A stretch of 64,000 nucleotides of DNA, from assembly GCA_018242105.1 (NCBI GenBank), contig JAFECP010000009.1:1-64000 (forward strand). The letters run 5' to 3'. This document shows, one piece after another, positions 26,105 through 34,997 of this stretch. Within the stretch, counting starts at the first letter, position 1, and each line of letters opens with the position of its first letter. The DNA comes from Pseudomonadota bacterium. Its GTDB lineage: Bacteria; Pseudomonadota; Alphaproteobacteria; Micropepsales; Micropepsaceae. Below the pieces are notes generated by a model that was not told the DNA's origin, did no database searches, and worked only from the letters and a program-made list of their open reading frames with translations. A program made the translations under genes and the position numbers.

Positions 26105-29100
26105 ATGCGGGCGACATCACGCAATTTTCCAATCGTTGCAGCCGTTCTGGCCAGCATACTTGTGGGCATATCGCATCGCGCGGACGCGTTGGACATCGTT
26201 CCCACCTTCGACAGCAGCATCACCAGCGCGGCCAATGCCGCCGACATCGAAAATTCGATCAACATCGCGACAGCGGCGATCGGCGGGCTTTATTCCAATC
26301 CGGGAACGGTGAAAATTCTTTTCCAGTATCAAGCGCCGACCAACGCCAGCTTCCTGGGCGAAAGTTTTACCCAGCTCAATACGCTTTCCTACAGCGACTA
26401 CACGGCGCTGTTGACGGCGGATTCAAATGCTCATCCCAAAAATTCGGCGCTCGCGACTGCGGTCGCCAATCTTCCCAACGGAAACGACGCCAACGGCAGC
26501 AAGCCGATCGAAGCCACGACCGCGCTGTTGCGCGCTGGCCTCGGAGAGGCCAGCGCGACGCCCTGCTTCAACGCGCAGGGCAACTTCGTCGCCAGTTGCA
26601 ACAGCACCTATGACGGCGTGATCATACTGAACGCCAATGGGGGCCTCGACTTCACGCGCCCCATCCCCGCGTACAACGGAAGCAACATTCAATACGACGC
26701 CATCGAGACCGAGGAACACGAGATCGATGAAATTCTGGGCGGAGGCGGCCAGGGCAGCACGCTGGGCGGCAGCGATCAAAATTCGGCTTTTGGACCGTTC
26801 GATCTTTACCGCTATAGCGCGCCGGGCACGAGAAGCCATACGCCTTCGCCCAACGCATCCTCCTATTTCTCGATCGATGGCGGACAGACGGATATTGTCG
26901 GTTTCAGCCAATATAACGATGGCTCGGACTACAGCGATTGGGGACCGGACATCTCCAACTGTCCCGTCCACGGATTCATCGGCGGTCCGGGTTATGTCCA
27001 GGACACCGATTCTTGCAGTAACAAACAATCGGACGTCACCAACGCGTCGCCGGAATTCACCATGCTTGAGGCGTTGGGCTACAATCCAAGCACAGCAGCG
27101 CAGATGCCCGTCATTGCGTGGAATTGCAGCACCAATCCGGACGCCACAAATTATTCCGGCAGCATCAACGCGATCAAGGAAGCAAGCTGTACCCAGATCG
27201 TGACAGGCGATAGCACATTTACCGGCGGCACGAACATCGACACCGGCACGCTGCAATTGGGCAATGGCGGCACGACAGGTTCGGTCACCGGCAATATCAT
27301 CGACAGCGGAACGCTGGTTTTCGATCATTCCAACACCGTCACCTATGGCGGCGTGATATCCGGCGGCGGCGCGCTCACGCAGAGCGGTACCGGAACGCTC
27401 ATCCTGACAGGCGACAACACATTCAGCGGCTTCACATTCATCACGCTGGGTGACACGCTGCAATTGGGCGACGGCGGCGCAACGGGCTCGATCGCCGGCA
27501 ATATCGGCAATCACGGCACCCTGATTTTCGATCGCTCCAATACACTTACTTATGCGGGAACCATCACGGGACAAGGCAATGTCGAAGTGACCGGTGGCGG
27601 CACGCTGATCTTCACCGGCACCAACAGCTACAGCGGAGGCACAACCATTTCTTCCGGCGACATGCTTCAGATCGGCGACGGCGGAACGGATGGTCTTATT
27701 CAGGGCGTGGTCACGGACAACGGAACTCTCGCTTTCGATCACTCCGACACCGTCACCTACAAGGCAAAGATTTCCGGCACAGGCGAACTGGCGCAGATCG
27801 GTACAGGCACCACGATCCTCACCGCCGCGAACAGTTATACCGGTGGAACATTCATTGGCGCGGGGACATTGCAGGTCGGCAATGGCGGCACAACCGGTGT
27901 GATCGTTGGCGATGTCATCGATAATGCAACGCTCGCCTTCGATCACACCGATGATATCAGTTTTTCTGGCGCCATTTCGGGCAGCGGGATGCTCGAACAA
28001 GAAGGCACCGGTACGTTGACCTTGACCGGCGACAGCACATTCACAGGCGGCGCGAATATCGACGCCGGCACGCTGCAATTGGGTGATGGCGACACAACGG
28101 GATCGGTGACAAGCGGCATCATCGACAATGGATCATTGGTCTTCAACCACTCCAGCCCCGTCACCTATGGAGGCGTCATATCGGGCAGCGGGACACTCAC
28201 GCAGAGCGGCGCCGGCACGCTCATTCTGACCGGCGACAACACCTTCAGCGGCCTCACCACCGTCACCTCTGGAGATGCCCTGCAACTGGGTAATGGCGGC
28301 GCGACAGGCTCGGTGACGAGCACTATCGCGGACGACGGCACGCTGGCTTTCTATCGCTCCAACGCACTGACCTATGCAGGCATGGTTATGGGGCAAGGCA
28401 ACGTCAATGTGATCGGTGGCACCGTGATCTTCACCGGCACCAACAGCTACAGCGGCGGCACAACCATTTCTTCCGGCAGCACACTTCAGATCGGCAATGG
28501 CGGAACGAGTGGCCTTGTTCAGGGTGCGATCACGGACAATGGAACGCTCGTTTTCGATCATTCCGATGCTGTCGCGGTTTCCGGCCAGATTTCCGGAACT
28601 GGCGCGTTTGCGCAGATTGGCGCCGGCACCACGATCCTCACCGCCGCAAACGGCTATACCGGTGGAACATTCATTGGCGCGGGGACATTGCAGGCCGGCA
28701 ATGGCGGCACAACCGGTGCGATCGTTGGCGATGTCATCGACAATGCAACGCTTGCCTTCGATCGGACGGACAATATTAGCTTCTCCGGCGCGATCTCGGG
28801 CAGTGGCATGGTGTTGCAAAAGGGCAGCGGCACTCTCACGTTGTCCGGCGCCAACAGCTACAGCGGCGGCACCGGCGTTGGCACGGGCATGCTGGAAGCA
28901 GCAAGCAGCGGTGCGCTGGGCACCGGACTGCTTTCGCTCGATGGAGCTCCGGCGGCATTGTTGCTGGACAATGGCGTCAATCTCGCCAATCCCATCTTTA
29001 TAGCGCAGGCTTCGTTCATCGATGTGAACGGCAGCGACAGCGCAACACTGTCCGGCAGCTTGTCGGGTAACGCGCCGTTCGAGAAAGACGGAACCGGCAC

Positions 29101-31012
29101 GCTGGTCGTATCCGGCAACAACGGCGCAACCTATTCCGGCAACATCTCTTTCCACGGCACATTGTCTGTCGCTGCAACGGGCGCGCTCGGTACCGGGACG
29201 GTCACTGTTCTCGGCTCCAATCTCGTTCTGGCCGACGGCGTGACCTACGCCAATCCCACCGTGCTCGCGGATGATCTCACCATCGAACAGAATGGCGGCG
29301 CGGCCACAATCACTGCACCGATCGGCACCAACGGCGGCACATGGGGCCTCACCAAGACTGGCGTGGGCATACTCACACTCGCGAATGCCAACACATTTAC
29401 CGGACTGACCATCGCAGCGAACGGTCTGCTGGTGATCAGTGGCTCGCTCGCCGGCGGCTTAACGGTCAACTCCGGCGCGTCGGTTGCGATCACGGGCGTC
29501 ATCGCCGGTGGTGTGAATGTGCAAGCTGGCGGAAGTTTAAGCCAGCCAACACTCGGCCAGGGCTTCGGCAAAGCAACCCTAGCCTCTTATAGCGAAACCG
29601 GCAGCACACTTTCGGTCAATTTCGGCGGTATCTCGTCCGGCTTCAACAGCAGTTCGCTCGTTGTGCCAGGCGCCGTCGTCCTGCAGGGCGGATTGCTCGA
29701 TCCGCACCCTGTCGGAGACACCAGCGACTACGCTTTCGATCAGCGCTACGTCATCATCGCCAGCCCGAACGCAATTTCCGGCGCGTTCAGCAATCCATCG
29801 GGCTTCATTGCCAACACTTATGACGCCGATCTCCTCCAACGCATTCGGTATGATCTGGGCGGCGTCGTTCTGGAAGTACGCCGGTTGATCGATTTCTCCG
29901 CCATCGGGACTACACCCGTTCAAAAGTCGGCAGGCACGGCCATCAACTCGACCGAAGCAGATGCAAGCGACAGTTGGGCCAGCCTGCTCACCTCGCTCTC
30001 ACTGCTCTCGCCCGCAAAGCAGGAGAACGCGCTTTCGCAGATCAGCGGCGAGAGCCTGCTGGATGCCGCGCACATCGCCAGCGACAGCCTGGACGTTCTC
30101 GATGAGCATCTGCGATCACACGTCATTGATGTCGGCGGTGCGGGTGGCCAGGTGGCGGCGTTCGGCGATGATAGCCACATCTGGATCGCCACGCTGGGAC
30201 GGGACGAACACACCAACTCCTATGACGGTTATTCGGGCTATCGCACCCAAATCGGCGAACTTGCGTTCGGCGGCGACACGATGCTGAGCGACACGATCAC
30301 CGCCGGTGTCGCGATGAGCACTGGCCGCCCGCACCAAACAGACGGAGCGCTCTCGACTTCGGTGTCCGGCAATCTCGAGGCCTATGGCGTGTATGGGCGC
30401 TTCGATCCCGGTCCCGCCTACATCACCGCCGCGCTCACCACCGACGCGGCGCGGCTACGCGAGCACCGGACGATTGCGTTCGGTTCGGTGGACGATCCGG
30501 CCGCCGCTGCTTTCCACCAGCATGCGACGATGGGATCGGTTGAACTCGATCTGCGCCTTGCCGCATTCGGCGGCGAGATGGAGCCGCTTCTCCGTTTCTC
30601 CTATGTCGTCAACAAGCAGAGTGGCCTCCATGAAACAGATAACGGCACCGGCCTCGGTCTCGATGTCGCGCCCTATTCGCACGACACGTTAACGGAAACC
30701 GTCGGCACACGCTGGCGGCGTGTATTCCATGATGGGGACACATGGATTGCACCCGAAGCGACGGTGGCGGCCGCACTCGAGGGCATGGACGATCTGCCGG
30801 CGACAAATGCCGTGTTGCAGGGCGCACCGGCGAATAGCGGCGTCATCGCGATCACCGCGGATCGCGCCGCGCCGGCATCTGGTGTTCTGGACCTGGGCAT
30901 GACCGCCGGTCTCAACGGCACGCCTCTCGCCTTGAGGGTGGACTATGAGGGGCGAATCTCGGGCCGCGCGACAGGCCAGAGCGCTTCGCTAAACGTCAGT
31001 TATGCCTGGTAA
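26105..31012 (+). CDS. Autotransporter with N-terminal metalloprotease-like domain and PATR repeats
   Basis: 1635 residues. A signal peptide (1 to about 29) is followed by a domain resembling the NF038122 putative metalloproteases at about 30-345. It carries H205-E-I-D-E-I-L-G in place of the family's HEIxEVMGR, a D-L-Y-R-Y-S-A-P-G stretch and Y-F-S-I-D-G-G. Residues about 367-1115 are passenger-associated transport repeats (G-T-L-Q-L-G-N-G-G, T-Y-S-G-G-T). The C-terminal 250-300 residues form an autotransporter beta-barrel ending S-Y-A-W, preceded by the usual helical linker (S-L-L-D-A-A-H-I-A). It would export its own passenger through the outer membrane. The ribosome-binding site is a G-rich run nine bases before the ATG. 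It may share a transcript with the LapG-type protease upstream. Whether the metal site is active is unproven. Confidence 0.9.
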   Translation: MRATSRNFPIVAAVLASILVGISHRADALDIVPTFDSSITSAANAADIENSINIATAAIGGLYSNPGTVKILFQYQAPTNASFLGESFTQLNTLSYSDYTALLTADSNAHPKNSALATAVANLPNGNDANGSKPIEATTALLRAGLGEASATPCFNAQGNFVASCNSTYDGVIILNANGGLDFTRPIPAYNGSNIQYDAIETEEHEIDEILGGGGQGSTLGGSDQNSAFGPFDLYRYSAPGTRSHTPSPNASSYFSIDGGQTDIVGFSQYNDGSDYSDWGPDISNCPVHGFIGGPGYVQDTDSCSNKQSDVTNASPEFTMLEALGYNPSTAAQMPVIAWNCSTNPDATNYSGSINAIKEASCTQIVTGDSTFTGGTNIDTGTLQLGNGGTTGSVTGNIIDSGTLVFDHSNTVTYGGVISGGGALTQSGTGTLILTGDNTFSGFTFITLGDTLQLGDGGATGSIAGNIGNHGTLIFDRSNTLTYAGTITGQGNVEVTGGGTLIFTGTNSYSGGTTISSGDMLQIGDGGTDGLIQGVVTDNGTLAFDHSDTVTYKAKISGTGELAQIGTGTTILTAANSYTGGTFIGAGTLQVGNGGTTGVIVGDVIDNATLAFDHTDDISFSGAISGSGMLEQEGTGTLTLTGDSTFTGGANIDAGTLQLGDGDTTGSVTSGIIDNGSLVFNHSSPVTYGGVISGSGTLTQSGAGTLILTGDNTFSGLTTVTSGDALQLGNGGATGSVTSTIADDGTLAFYRSNALTYAGMVMGQGNVNVIGGTVIFTGTNSYSGGTTISSGSTLQIGNGGTSGLVQGAITDNGTLVFDHSDAVAVSGQISGTGAFAQIGAGTTILTAANGYTGGTFIGAGTLQAGNGGTTGAIVGDVIDNATLAFDRTDNISFSGAISGSGMVLQKGSGTLTLSGANSYSGGTGVGTGMLEAASSGALGTGLLSLDGAPAALLLDNGVNLANPIFIAQASFIDVNGSDSATLSGSLSGNAPFEKDGTGTLVVSGNNGATYSGNISFHGTLSVAATGALGTGTVTVLGSNLVLADGVTYANPTVLADDLTIEQNGGAATITAPIGTNGGTWGLTKTGVGILTLANANTFTGLTIAANGLLVISGSLAGGLTVNSGASVAITGVIAGGVNVQAGGSLSQPTLGQGFGKATLASYSETGSTLSVNFGGISSGFNSSSLVVPGAVVLQGGLLDPHPVGDTSDYAFDQRYVIIASPNAISGAFSNPSGFIANTYDADLLQRIRYDLGGVVLEVRRLIDFSAIGTTPVQKSAGTAINSTEADASDSWASLLTSLSLLSPAKQENALSQISGESLLDAAHIASDSLDVLDEHLRSHVIDVGGAGGQVAAFGDDSHIWIATLGRDEHTNSYDGYSGYRTQIGELAFGGDTMLSDTITAGVAMSTGRPHQTDGALSTSVSGNLEAYGVYGRFDPGPAYITAALTTDAARLREHRTIAFGSVDDPAAAAFHQHATMGSVELDLRLAAFGGEMEPLLRFSYVVNKQSGLHETDNGTGLGLDVAPYSHDTLTETVGTRWRRVFHDGDTWIAPEATVAAALEGMDDLPATNAVLQGAPANSGVIAITADRAAPASGVLDLGMTAGLNGTPLALRVDYEGRISGRATGQSASLNVSYAW
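27204..28842 (+). repeat. Tandem duplication of about 819 bp in the autotransporter passenger
   Basis: Two successive blocks of about 819 bases (273 residues), 27204-28022 and 28023-28842, repeat the same series of PATR units. For instance, the block starting GGTGGAACATTCATTGGCGC at 27842 recurs at 28661 with only scattered differences over the next 100 bases. Each block contains several shorter T-G-D-N-T-F-S-G type units. The pattern implies one segmental duplication followed by moderate divergence. Confidence 0.85.
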
Positions 31013-31078
31013 ATTGCACTTTTGCGCACGCAAGCAAGACCTTCGGCATCGCGGCTGGACAGGGGGCAAGTCCTCCCG

Positions 31079-31106
31079 TAAAAAGCGCGTCCTTCCGGGC
31101 CAAGCC
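31079..31106 (+). promoter_or_regulatory. Predicted promoter/leader element upstream of tRNA-Phe
   Basis: An AT-rich -10-like hexamer (TAAAAA, 31079-31084) is followed three bases later by a 19-base stretch (31088-31106) that matches the leader of the tRNA-Thr gene at 16 of 19 positions with the same spacing from its -10-like hexamer. It ends 32 bases before the mature tRNA. I infer a shared tRNA promoter plus initial transcribed sequence. Confidence 0.4.
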
Positions 31107-31115
31107 CCGGATTTT
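31094..31115 (+). terminator. Possible weak terminator after the autotransporter
   Basis: TCCGGG (31094-31099) pairs with CCCGGA (31106-31111) around a 6-base loop and is followed by four T. The stem is short and the T-run brief, and the same bases belong to the proposed tRNA leader element, so this is a tentative call. Confidence 0.25.
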
Positions 31116-31138
31116 CCGACGGCCAAAAGCCAAGGTAA

Positions 31139-31214
31139 GCCCAGGTAGCTCAGTCGGTAGAGCAGTGGATTGAAAATCCACGTGTCGGTGGTTCGATTCC
31201 GCCCCTGGGCACCA
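31139..31214 (+). tRNA. tRNA-Phe (GAA)
   Basis: The 76 bases fold as a cloverleaf: acceptor GCCCAGG (31139-31145) with CCTGGGC (31204-31210), anticodon stem GTGGA/TCCAC around loop TTGAAAA with anticodon GAA at 31172-31174, and a T-loop TTCGATT. Discriminator A and an encoded CCA end the gene (31211-31214). It lies between the autotransporter and a small membrane-protein gene. Confidence 0.97.
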
Positions 31215-31279
31215 CTTCCGCCCCATCCGGAACCCGCTCTCCGCCCAAGCGTTCGCTTCGCGTGCCGGGAGACCATGCC

Positions 31280-31450
31280 ATGCGCAAATTGATGTGGATC
31301 GGGTTGGGCCTGGCGGCCTTGGCCGCCGTTTGGAAATTCGAGGAAGAGGAAGACGGTACCGCGATCGCGCTATCGCCATTCCTCGCAGCGCTCGCGATCG
31401 CCATTCTGGTGCCGCGCCACCGTGACCGGATCATGGAGATCGACGGCTAG
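31280..31450 (+). CDS. Small membrane protein, hypothetical
   Basis: 56 residues with two hydrophobic segments ([12 protein letters not shown] and [11 protein letters not shown]) separated by an acidic E-E-E-E-D patch, then a basic end. I chose the ATG at 31280, which has GGGAGA seven or eight bases before it. The stop overlaps the convergent yacG stop by four bases. No family recognised. Confidence 0.6.
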   Translation: MRKLMWIGLGLAALAAVWKFEEEEDGTAIALSPFLAALAIAILVPRHRDRIMEIDG

Positions 31451-31626
31451 GATTCTTCACCGCCTTCATCCGGCGGCGGCTCGCCGCCCGGAATCGAATA
31501 GCCCTCTTTCAGCCAGCGGCCCAGATCGATATCCGCGCAGCGCTTGGAGCAGAATGGGCGATAGGCCGCGTCTTGAGGCTTGCCGCAGACGGCGCATTTG
31601 CGTGTTTCAGGCTGCTGTTCCGACAT
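31447..31626 (-). CDS. yacG: DNA gyrase inhibitor YacG
   Basis: 59 residues, the size of the YacG family. It carries a four-cysteine zinc knuckle (C-A-V-C-G-K and F-C-S-K-R-C) followed by A-D-I-D-L-G-R-W, both diagnostic, and an acidic tail. YacG binds GyrB and blocks DNA binding in E. coli. The ATG at 31626 lies inside the end of the RNase E/G gene (20-base overlap), so translation is probably coupled. It is the last gene of the murA-to-yacG block. Confidence 0.93.
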   Translation of the reverse strand: MSEQQPETRKCAVCGKPQDAAYRPFCSKRCADIDLGRWLKEGYSIPGGEPPPDEGGEES

Positions 31627-33151
31627 CGAAACCTTCACGGGCGAATTCGTCTCGCGCTTCGAACACAACGCGCGACGCGCCCCGGCGTGCCAAAGCAGAG
31701 CGCACCTCCTCGCCATGCGTCTCCAGCCATTCCACAATCTCCGGCGACGCACGCACAATGACCTGTTTGCCCGGCGCGGCGGCAGCCTGACGCTCGACAC
31801 GGCGGATCACCTCCAGCGCCACCGCATCGCGCGTACGCTTGCGGCCATGGCCGTCGCAAGGACGGCAGCATTCGGTCATCAGTTTCACCAGCGGATCGCG
31901 GATGCGCTTGCGTGTGATTTCGACAAGGCCAAATTCGGACATCGGCGAAATCTGCGTCGGCGTGCGGTCGCGCGAGAGGCTTTCGTTCAGCGTATCGAGC
32001 ACGGTCTGGATGTTCGCCGGGTCTGAAAGATGGATGAAATCGATCACGATCAATCCGCCGATGCCGCGCAGACGAAGCTGGCGGCCGATCTCTTCGGCGG
32101 CTTCGCGATTGACGTTAAGACTCGTCTCCTCAAGGCCGGTGGAGGCGGTGAAGCTGCCCGAGTTCACGTCGATGGCGGTGAGCGCTTCGGTGCCTTCGAT
32201 GGTGATCCAGCCGCCGCCCGGAAGCTTCACCCGCGTGGACATCAGCGTTTCGATCTCGTCTTCCAGAGCGTACATGTCGAACAGCATGTCCGGGCCGTCG
32301 AACAGCTCGATCCGGTCTTCCGCTTCGGGCATGGTGCGGCGGCAATAGGCCAGCGCCGCTTCATAAGCGTGCAGATCGTCGATCCAGACGCGATCGGTTT
32401 CGGCGTCCACCTCATCGCGCATGGTTCGCTCGATCGGATCGAGATCCTGATAGAGCGTTGAGGGCACCTTTGCGCTTTGGCGCCGGGTCATCACCGGCCG
32501 CCAGGCTTCTGCGAGACGTTCGGCGTCTTCACGAAAATCCTGCACGGTCGCGCCGATACCGGCGCTGCGCACGATATAGCCTGCGCCGGGCACAAGCTTG
32601 CCCCCACCTTCATTCAATAAATCTTCTGCGATCATCTGCTCGCCCATGGCGATCAGCCGCGCGCGCTCACTTTCATCCTCGATGCGCCGCGACAACGCGA
32701 TGCCCGGCTGGTTCGGCACCATCACCAGCAAGCGTCCCGCAATGGTGACATTCGCGGATAGCCGCGCGCCCTTCTCGCCAATGGGATCCTTCACGACCTG
32801 AACAACGATCTCTTCGCCCTCGCGGACGCAATCGGTGATCTTCGGTGCGCGCTCGTCATCGTTGAAGCCGGGCAAATCGGCGAGACAACGTGCTTCGCGC
32901 GCGCCGAGAAAGCCGGAACGATCCAGGCCAACATCGATGAACGCCGCCTGCATTCCCGGCAGCACACGTTGCACACGGCCCAGAATGATGTTGCCGATGA
33001 GGCTGTGTCCGCCGCGGCCGCCCTTTTTCTTCAGCGCGCCATCATCGAGGCCGATCGTGCGCTCGAGGAAAAGCTCCTGGAGCTTTCCATCCTCGACGAT
33101 AGCGACACGAATTTCCCCCGCCCCGCAGTTGATCAGGACTTCCTTGTTCAT
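31607..33151 (-). CDS. rng: Ribonuclease E/G family protein (RNase G-like)
   Basis: 514 residues from the ATG at 33151. The order is an S1-like RNA-binding region ([14 protein letters not shown]), then the catalytic core with the metal-binding aspartates D328 in A-I-D-V-N-S-G and D371 in V-I-D-F-I-H, spaced 43 residues apart as in E. coli RNase E. A zinc-link C-R-P-C-D-G-H-G follows. There is no long C-terminal scaffold, so it is RNase G-like. It cuts single-stranded RNA endonucleolytically in rRNA and mRNA processing. A TTG three codons upstream is possible but less likely. It lies between maf and yacG in the conserved block. Confidence 0.93.
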   Translation of the reverse strand: MNKEVLINCGAGEIRVAIVEDGKLQELFLERTIGLDDGALKKKGGRGGHSLIGNIILGRVQRVLPGMQAAFIDVGLDRSGFLGAREARCLADLPGFNDDERAPKITDCVREGEEIVVQVVKDPIGEKGARLSANVTIAGRLLVMVPNQPGIALSRRIEDESERARLIAMGEQMIAEDLLNEGGGKLVPGAGYIVRSAGIGATVQDFREDAERLAEAWRPVMTRRQSAKVPSTLYQDLDPIERTMRDEVDAETDRVWIDDLHAYEAALAYCRRTMPEAEDRIELFDGPDMLFDMYALEDEIETLMSTRVKLPGGGWITIEGTEALTAIDVNSGSFTASTGLEETSLNVNREAAEEIGRQLRLRGIGGLIVIDFIHLSDPANIQTVLDTLNESLSRDRTPTQISPMSEFGLVEITRKRIRDPLVKLMTECCRPCDGHGRKRTRDAVALEVIRRVERQAAAAPGKQVIVRASPEIVEWLETHGEEVRSALARRGASRVVFEARDEFAREGFDVGTAA

Positions 33152-33184
33152 CTTCAGCAATCGAATATCAGCAGAAGAAGCGTA

Positions 33185-33814
33185 TCACAGAACGGTGAAG
33201 CCGCAGCCACTAAGTAGGCCCACCGTCACCAGAAGCGGCAGGCCGACAACATTGGAATAGGAACCGTTGATCTGCCGAACGAATGCTTCGGCGCGGCCCT
33301 GTATCGCGTAACCACCTGCCTTGCCCAGGCCTTCGCCGCACTGCATATAGGCGCGGATTTCCTGCGCCGTCAGCGATTTGAACGCGACGCGCGTGAGCGA
33401 CACGGCCGTCTTAACCGAACCATCCGGCTTTCTTACCGCAACGGCAGTCAGCACTCGATGGCGACGCCCGGAGAGAAGTGACAAACAATCACTCACATCC
33501 TTCTCGTTCTCCGCTTTCGGCAGGATACGTCGTCCGCACGCGACAACAGTATCGGCAGCGAGAATGAACGCCGGTGCGCCGTGCCAATTCTCACCGGCGG
33601 CGCGCGCCTTCTCTTTGGCGAGACGCAGCGCATAGAGACGCGGCTGTTCTGCCTTCAATGGTGTTTCGTCGATCGATGCGGGGTGGACGGCGTCCGGCGC
33701 GAAGCCGGCTTGTGCGAGCAAAGCGAGCCGCCGCGGGCTTTCGCTCGCCAGCACCAGCGCGAGGCGCGCGGGCCTATTTGAAGCGATAGGTGATGCGTCC
33801 CTTGGTGAGGTCAT
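33185..33814 (-). CDS. maf: Maf-like nucleoside triphosphate pyrophosphatase
   Basis: 209 residues with the Maf signatures: the nucleotide-binding L-A-S-E-S-P-R-R-L near residue 23 and A-A-D-T-V-V with the catalytic Asp88. The later [10 protein letters not shown] and [11 protein letters not shown] elements also fit. Maf proteins hydrolyse non-canonical or standard nucleotides to monophosphates and protect against misincorporation. The start overlaps infA by 41 bases, so translation is likely coupled. Confidence 0.93.
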   Translation of the reverse strand: MTSPRDASPIASNRPARLALVLASESPRRLALLAQAGFAPDAVHPASIDETPLKAEQPRLYALRLAKEKARAAGENWHGAPAFILAADTVVACGRRILPKAENEKDVSDCLSLLSGRRHRVLTAVAVRKPDGSVKTAVSLTRVAFKSLTAQEIRAYMQCGEGLGKAGGYAIQGRAEAFVRQINGSYSNVVGLPLLVTVGLLSGCGFTVL

Positions 33815-33992
33815 ACGGCGTCATTTCCACCATGACCTTGTCGCCGGTCAGCACACGGATGCGGTTCTTGCGCATCTTGCCCGCGGTGTGGGCGATGATC
33901 TCATGACCGTTCTGGAGCGCCACGCGGAATGTCGCGTTCGGCAGCAATTCGCTGACGGTGCCTTCAAACTCAAGCAGCTCTTCTTTTGCCAT
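33774..33992 (-). CDS. infA: Translation initiation factor IF-1
   Basis: 72 residues, exactly the usual length, with the S1/OB fold sequence typical of IF-1 ([13 protein letters not shown], then [10 protein letters not shown]). It binds the ribosomal A site during initiation. AGAGGAAG directly before the ATG at 33992 is a strong ribosome-binding site. It lies between the phosphatase and maf genes in the alphaproteobacterial order. Confidence 0.98.
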   Translation of the reverse strand: MAKEELLEFEGTVSELLPNATFRVALQNGHEIIAHTAGKMRKNRIRVLTGDKVMVEMTPYDLTKGRITYRFK

Positions 33993-34063
33993 TCTTCCTC
34001 TGGCGGGTTTGGAGGGCGGGAAATGCCACCGAAGCCGCCCAAAAGCAAGGGAAACCGCCATTT

Positions 34064-34522
34064 TCAGGCGTCCGAGGCCCGATTGACCGCGAAACGCGCC
34101 CGGATTCGCCGCATCAGCAGGTCCCGGCATTCGCGATAGGCGTCCAGCCTCTGTTCGCGGGAGCCTTCCATGGCCGAAGGGTCGTGGGTGGGCCAATATT
34201 CTACAATCGCAGCGGAGGTGCGGGTGAGTTCCATCGCGCGGTGATGCGCCTCCGGCGACAGAGTGATCACAAGGTCGAAGGAGTTCTCTTCCATGTCATC
34301 GAACGATTTGGGCCGATGCTTGCCGAGCGACAATCCGATCTCATCCATAACCTCTGTGACGAAATCATCGCGCTCGCCTTTGCGCGCCCCCGCGGAGTCG
34401 ACATAAACGACCTTTCCGAACAGGTGGCGCATGATGTGCTCGGCCATCGCGCTGCGCACCGCGTTCTGCGTGCAGGCGAAGAGGACCGATTGCGGCAGCT
34501 CCTCGCCGTTGGGGCCGCGCAT
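34064..34522 (-). CDS. Low-molecular-weight protein tyrosine phosphatase/arsenate reductase family
   Basis: 152 residues. The phosphate-binding loop C17-T-Q-N-A-V-R23-S fits the CX5R pattern of low-molecular-weight phosphatases and thioredoxin-type arsenate reductases. The general-acid region is T-H-D-P-S (the family's D-P). In this conserved operon position, between UPF0262 and infA, the gene is typical of alphaproteobacteria and its target is undefined. It ends four bases after UPF0262 on the same strand. Confidence 0.88.
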   Translation of the reverse strand: MRGPNGEELPQSVLFACTQNAVRSAMAEHIMRHLFGKVVYVDSAGARKGERDDFVTEVMDEIGLSLGKHRPKSFDDMEENSFDLVITLSPEAHHRAMELTRTSAAIVEYWPTHDPSAMEGSREQRLDAYRECRDLLMRRIRARFAVNRASDA

Positions 34523-34526
34523 CGCT

Positions 34527-34997
34527 TCAGCCTTTCAGATGCAGCACGCAAAGAAGAGTGAACAGGCGGCGGGCGGTGTCGAAATCGACCTCGATTTTCC
34601 CGGCAAGACGCTCCTTCAGGAGCTCGGAGCCTTCGTTGTGGACGCCACGGCGGCTCATATCGAGCGTTTCGATCTGCGACGGCGGCGCGTTGCGGATCGC
34701 CTTGAAATAGCTTTCGCAGATCAGAAAGTAATCCTTGATGACCTTGCGCAGCGGCGTGAGCGAAAGCTGCACGCGGCCATGCTCGCCCCCGCCTTCCAGA
34801 TGGATGTCGAAGACAAGCCTGCTGTCCTCGACCGAGAGCACGAGCCGGTAGGGCCCGCCTTCGGAATCCACGGGCTTGAACATATTGGCTTCCAGCAGAT
34901 CGTAGATCGCGATCTCGCGTTCCTGCTCGATCTCGCGCGTGCGGCGCACGACGCTGCGTTCGTCCAACTCGATGGAGGCGATGCGGTGGTCGCTCAT
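34527..34997 (-). CDS. UPF0262 family protein
   Basis: 156 residues matching the UPF0262 family in length and in the conserved stretches [18 protein letters not shown] and [12 protein letters not shown]. The biochemical function of the family is unknown. Its start overlaps the hisD stop by four bases (ATGA), and the phosphatase gene follows four bases later, so the three are surely cotranscribed. Confidence 0.93.
   Translation of the reverse strand: MSDHRIASIELDERSVVRRTREIEQEREIAIYDLLEANMFKPVDSEGGPYRLVLSVEDSRLVFDIHLEGGGEHGRVQLSLTPLRKVIKDYFLICESYFKAIRNAPPSQIETLDMSRRGVHNEGSELLKERLAGKIEVDFDTARRLFTLLCVLHLKG

Noticed and set aside
27204-30000. Tandem repeats suggestive of a CRISPR array or satellite
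   Set aside because: The repeats are in frame, code for autotransporter passenger units and have no spacers or fixed short direct repeats.
31447-31800. Longer yacG frame starting at 31800
   Set aside because: The extra 58 residues lie wholly inside the RNase E/G gene in another frame; the YacG family begins at the ATG at 31626.
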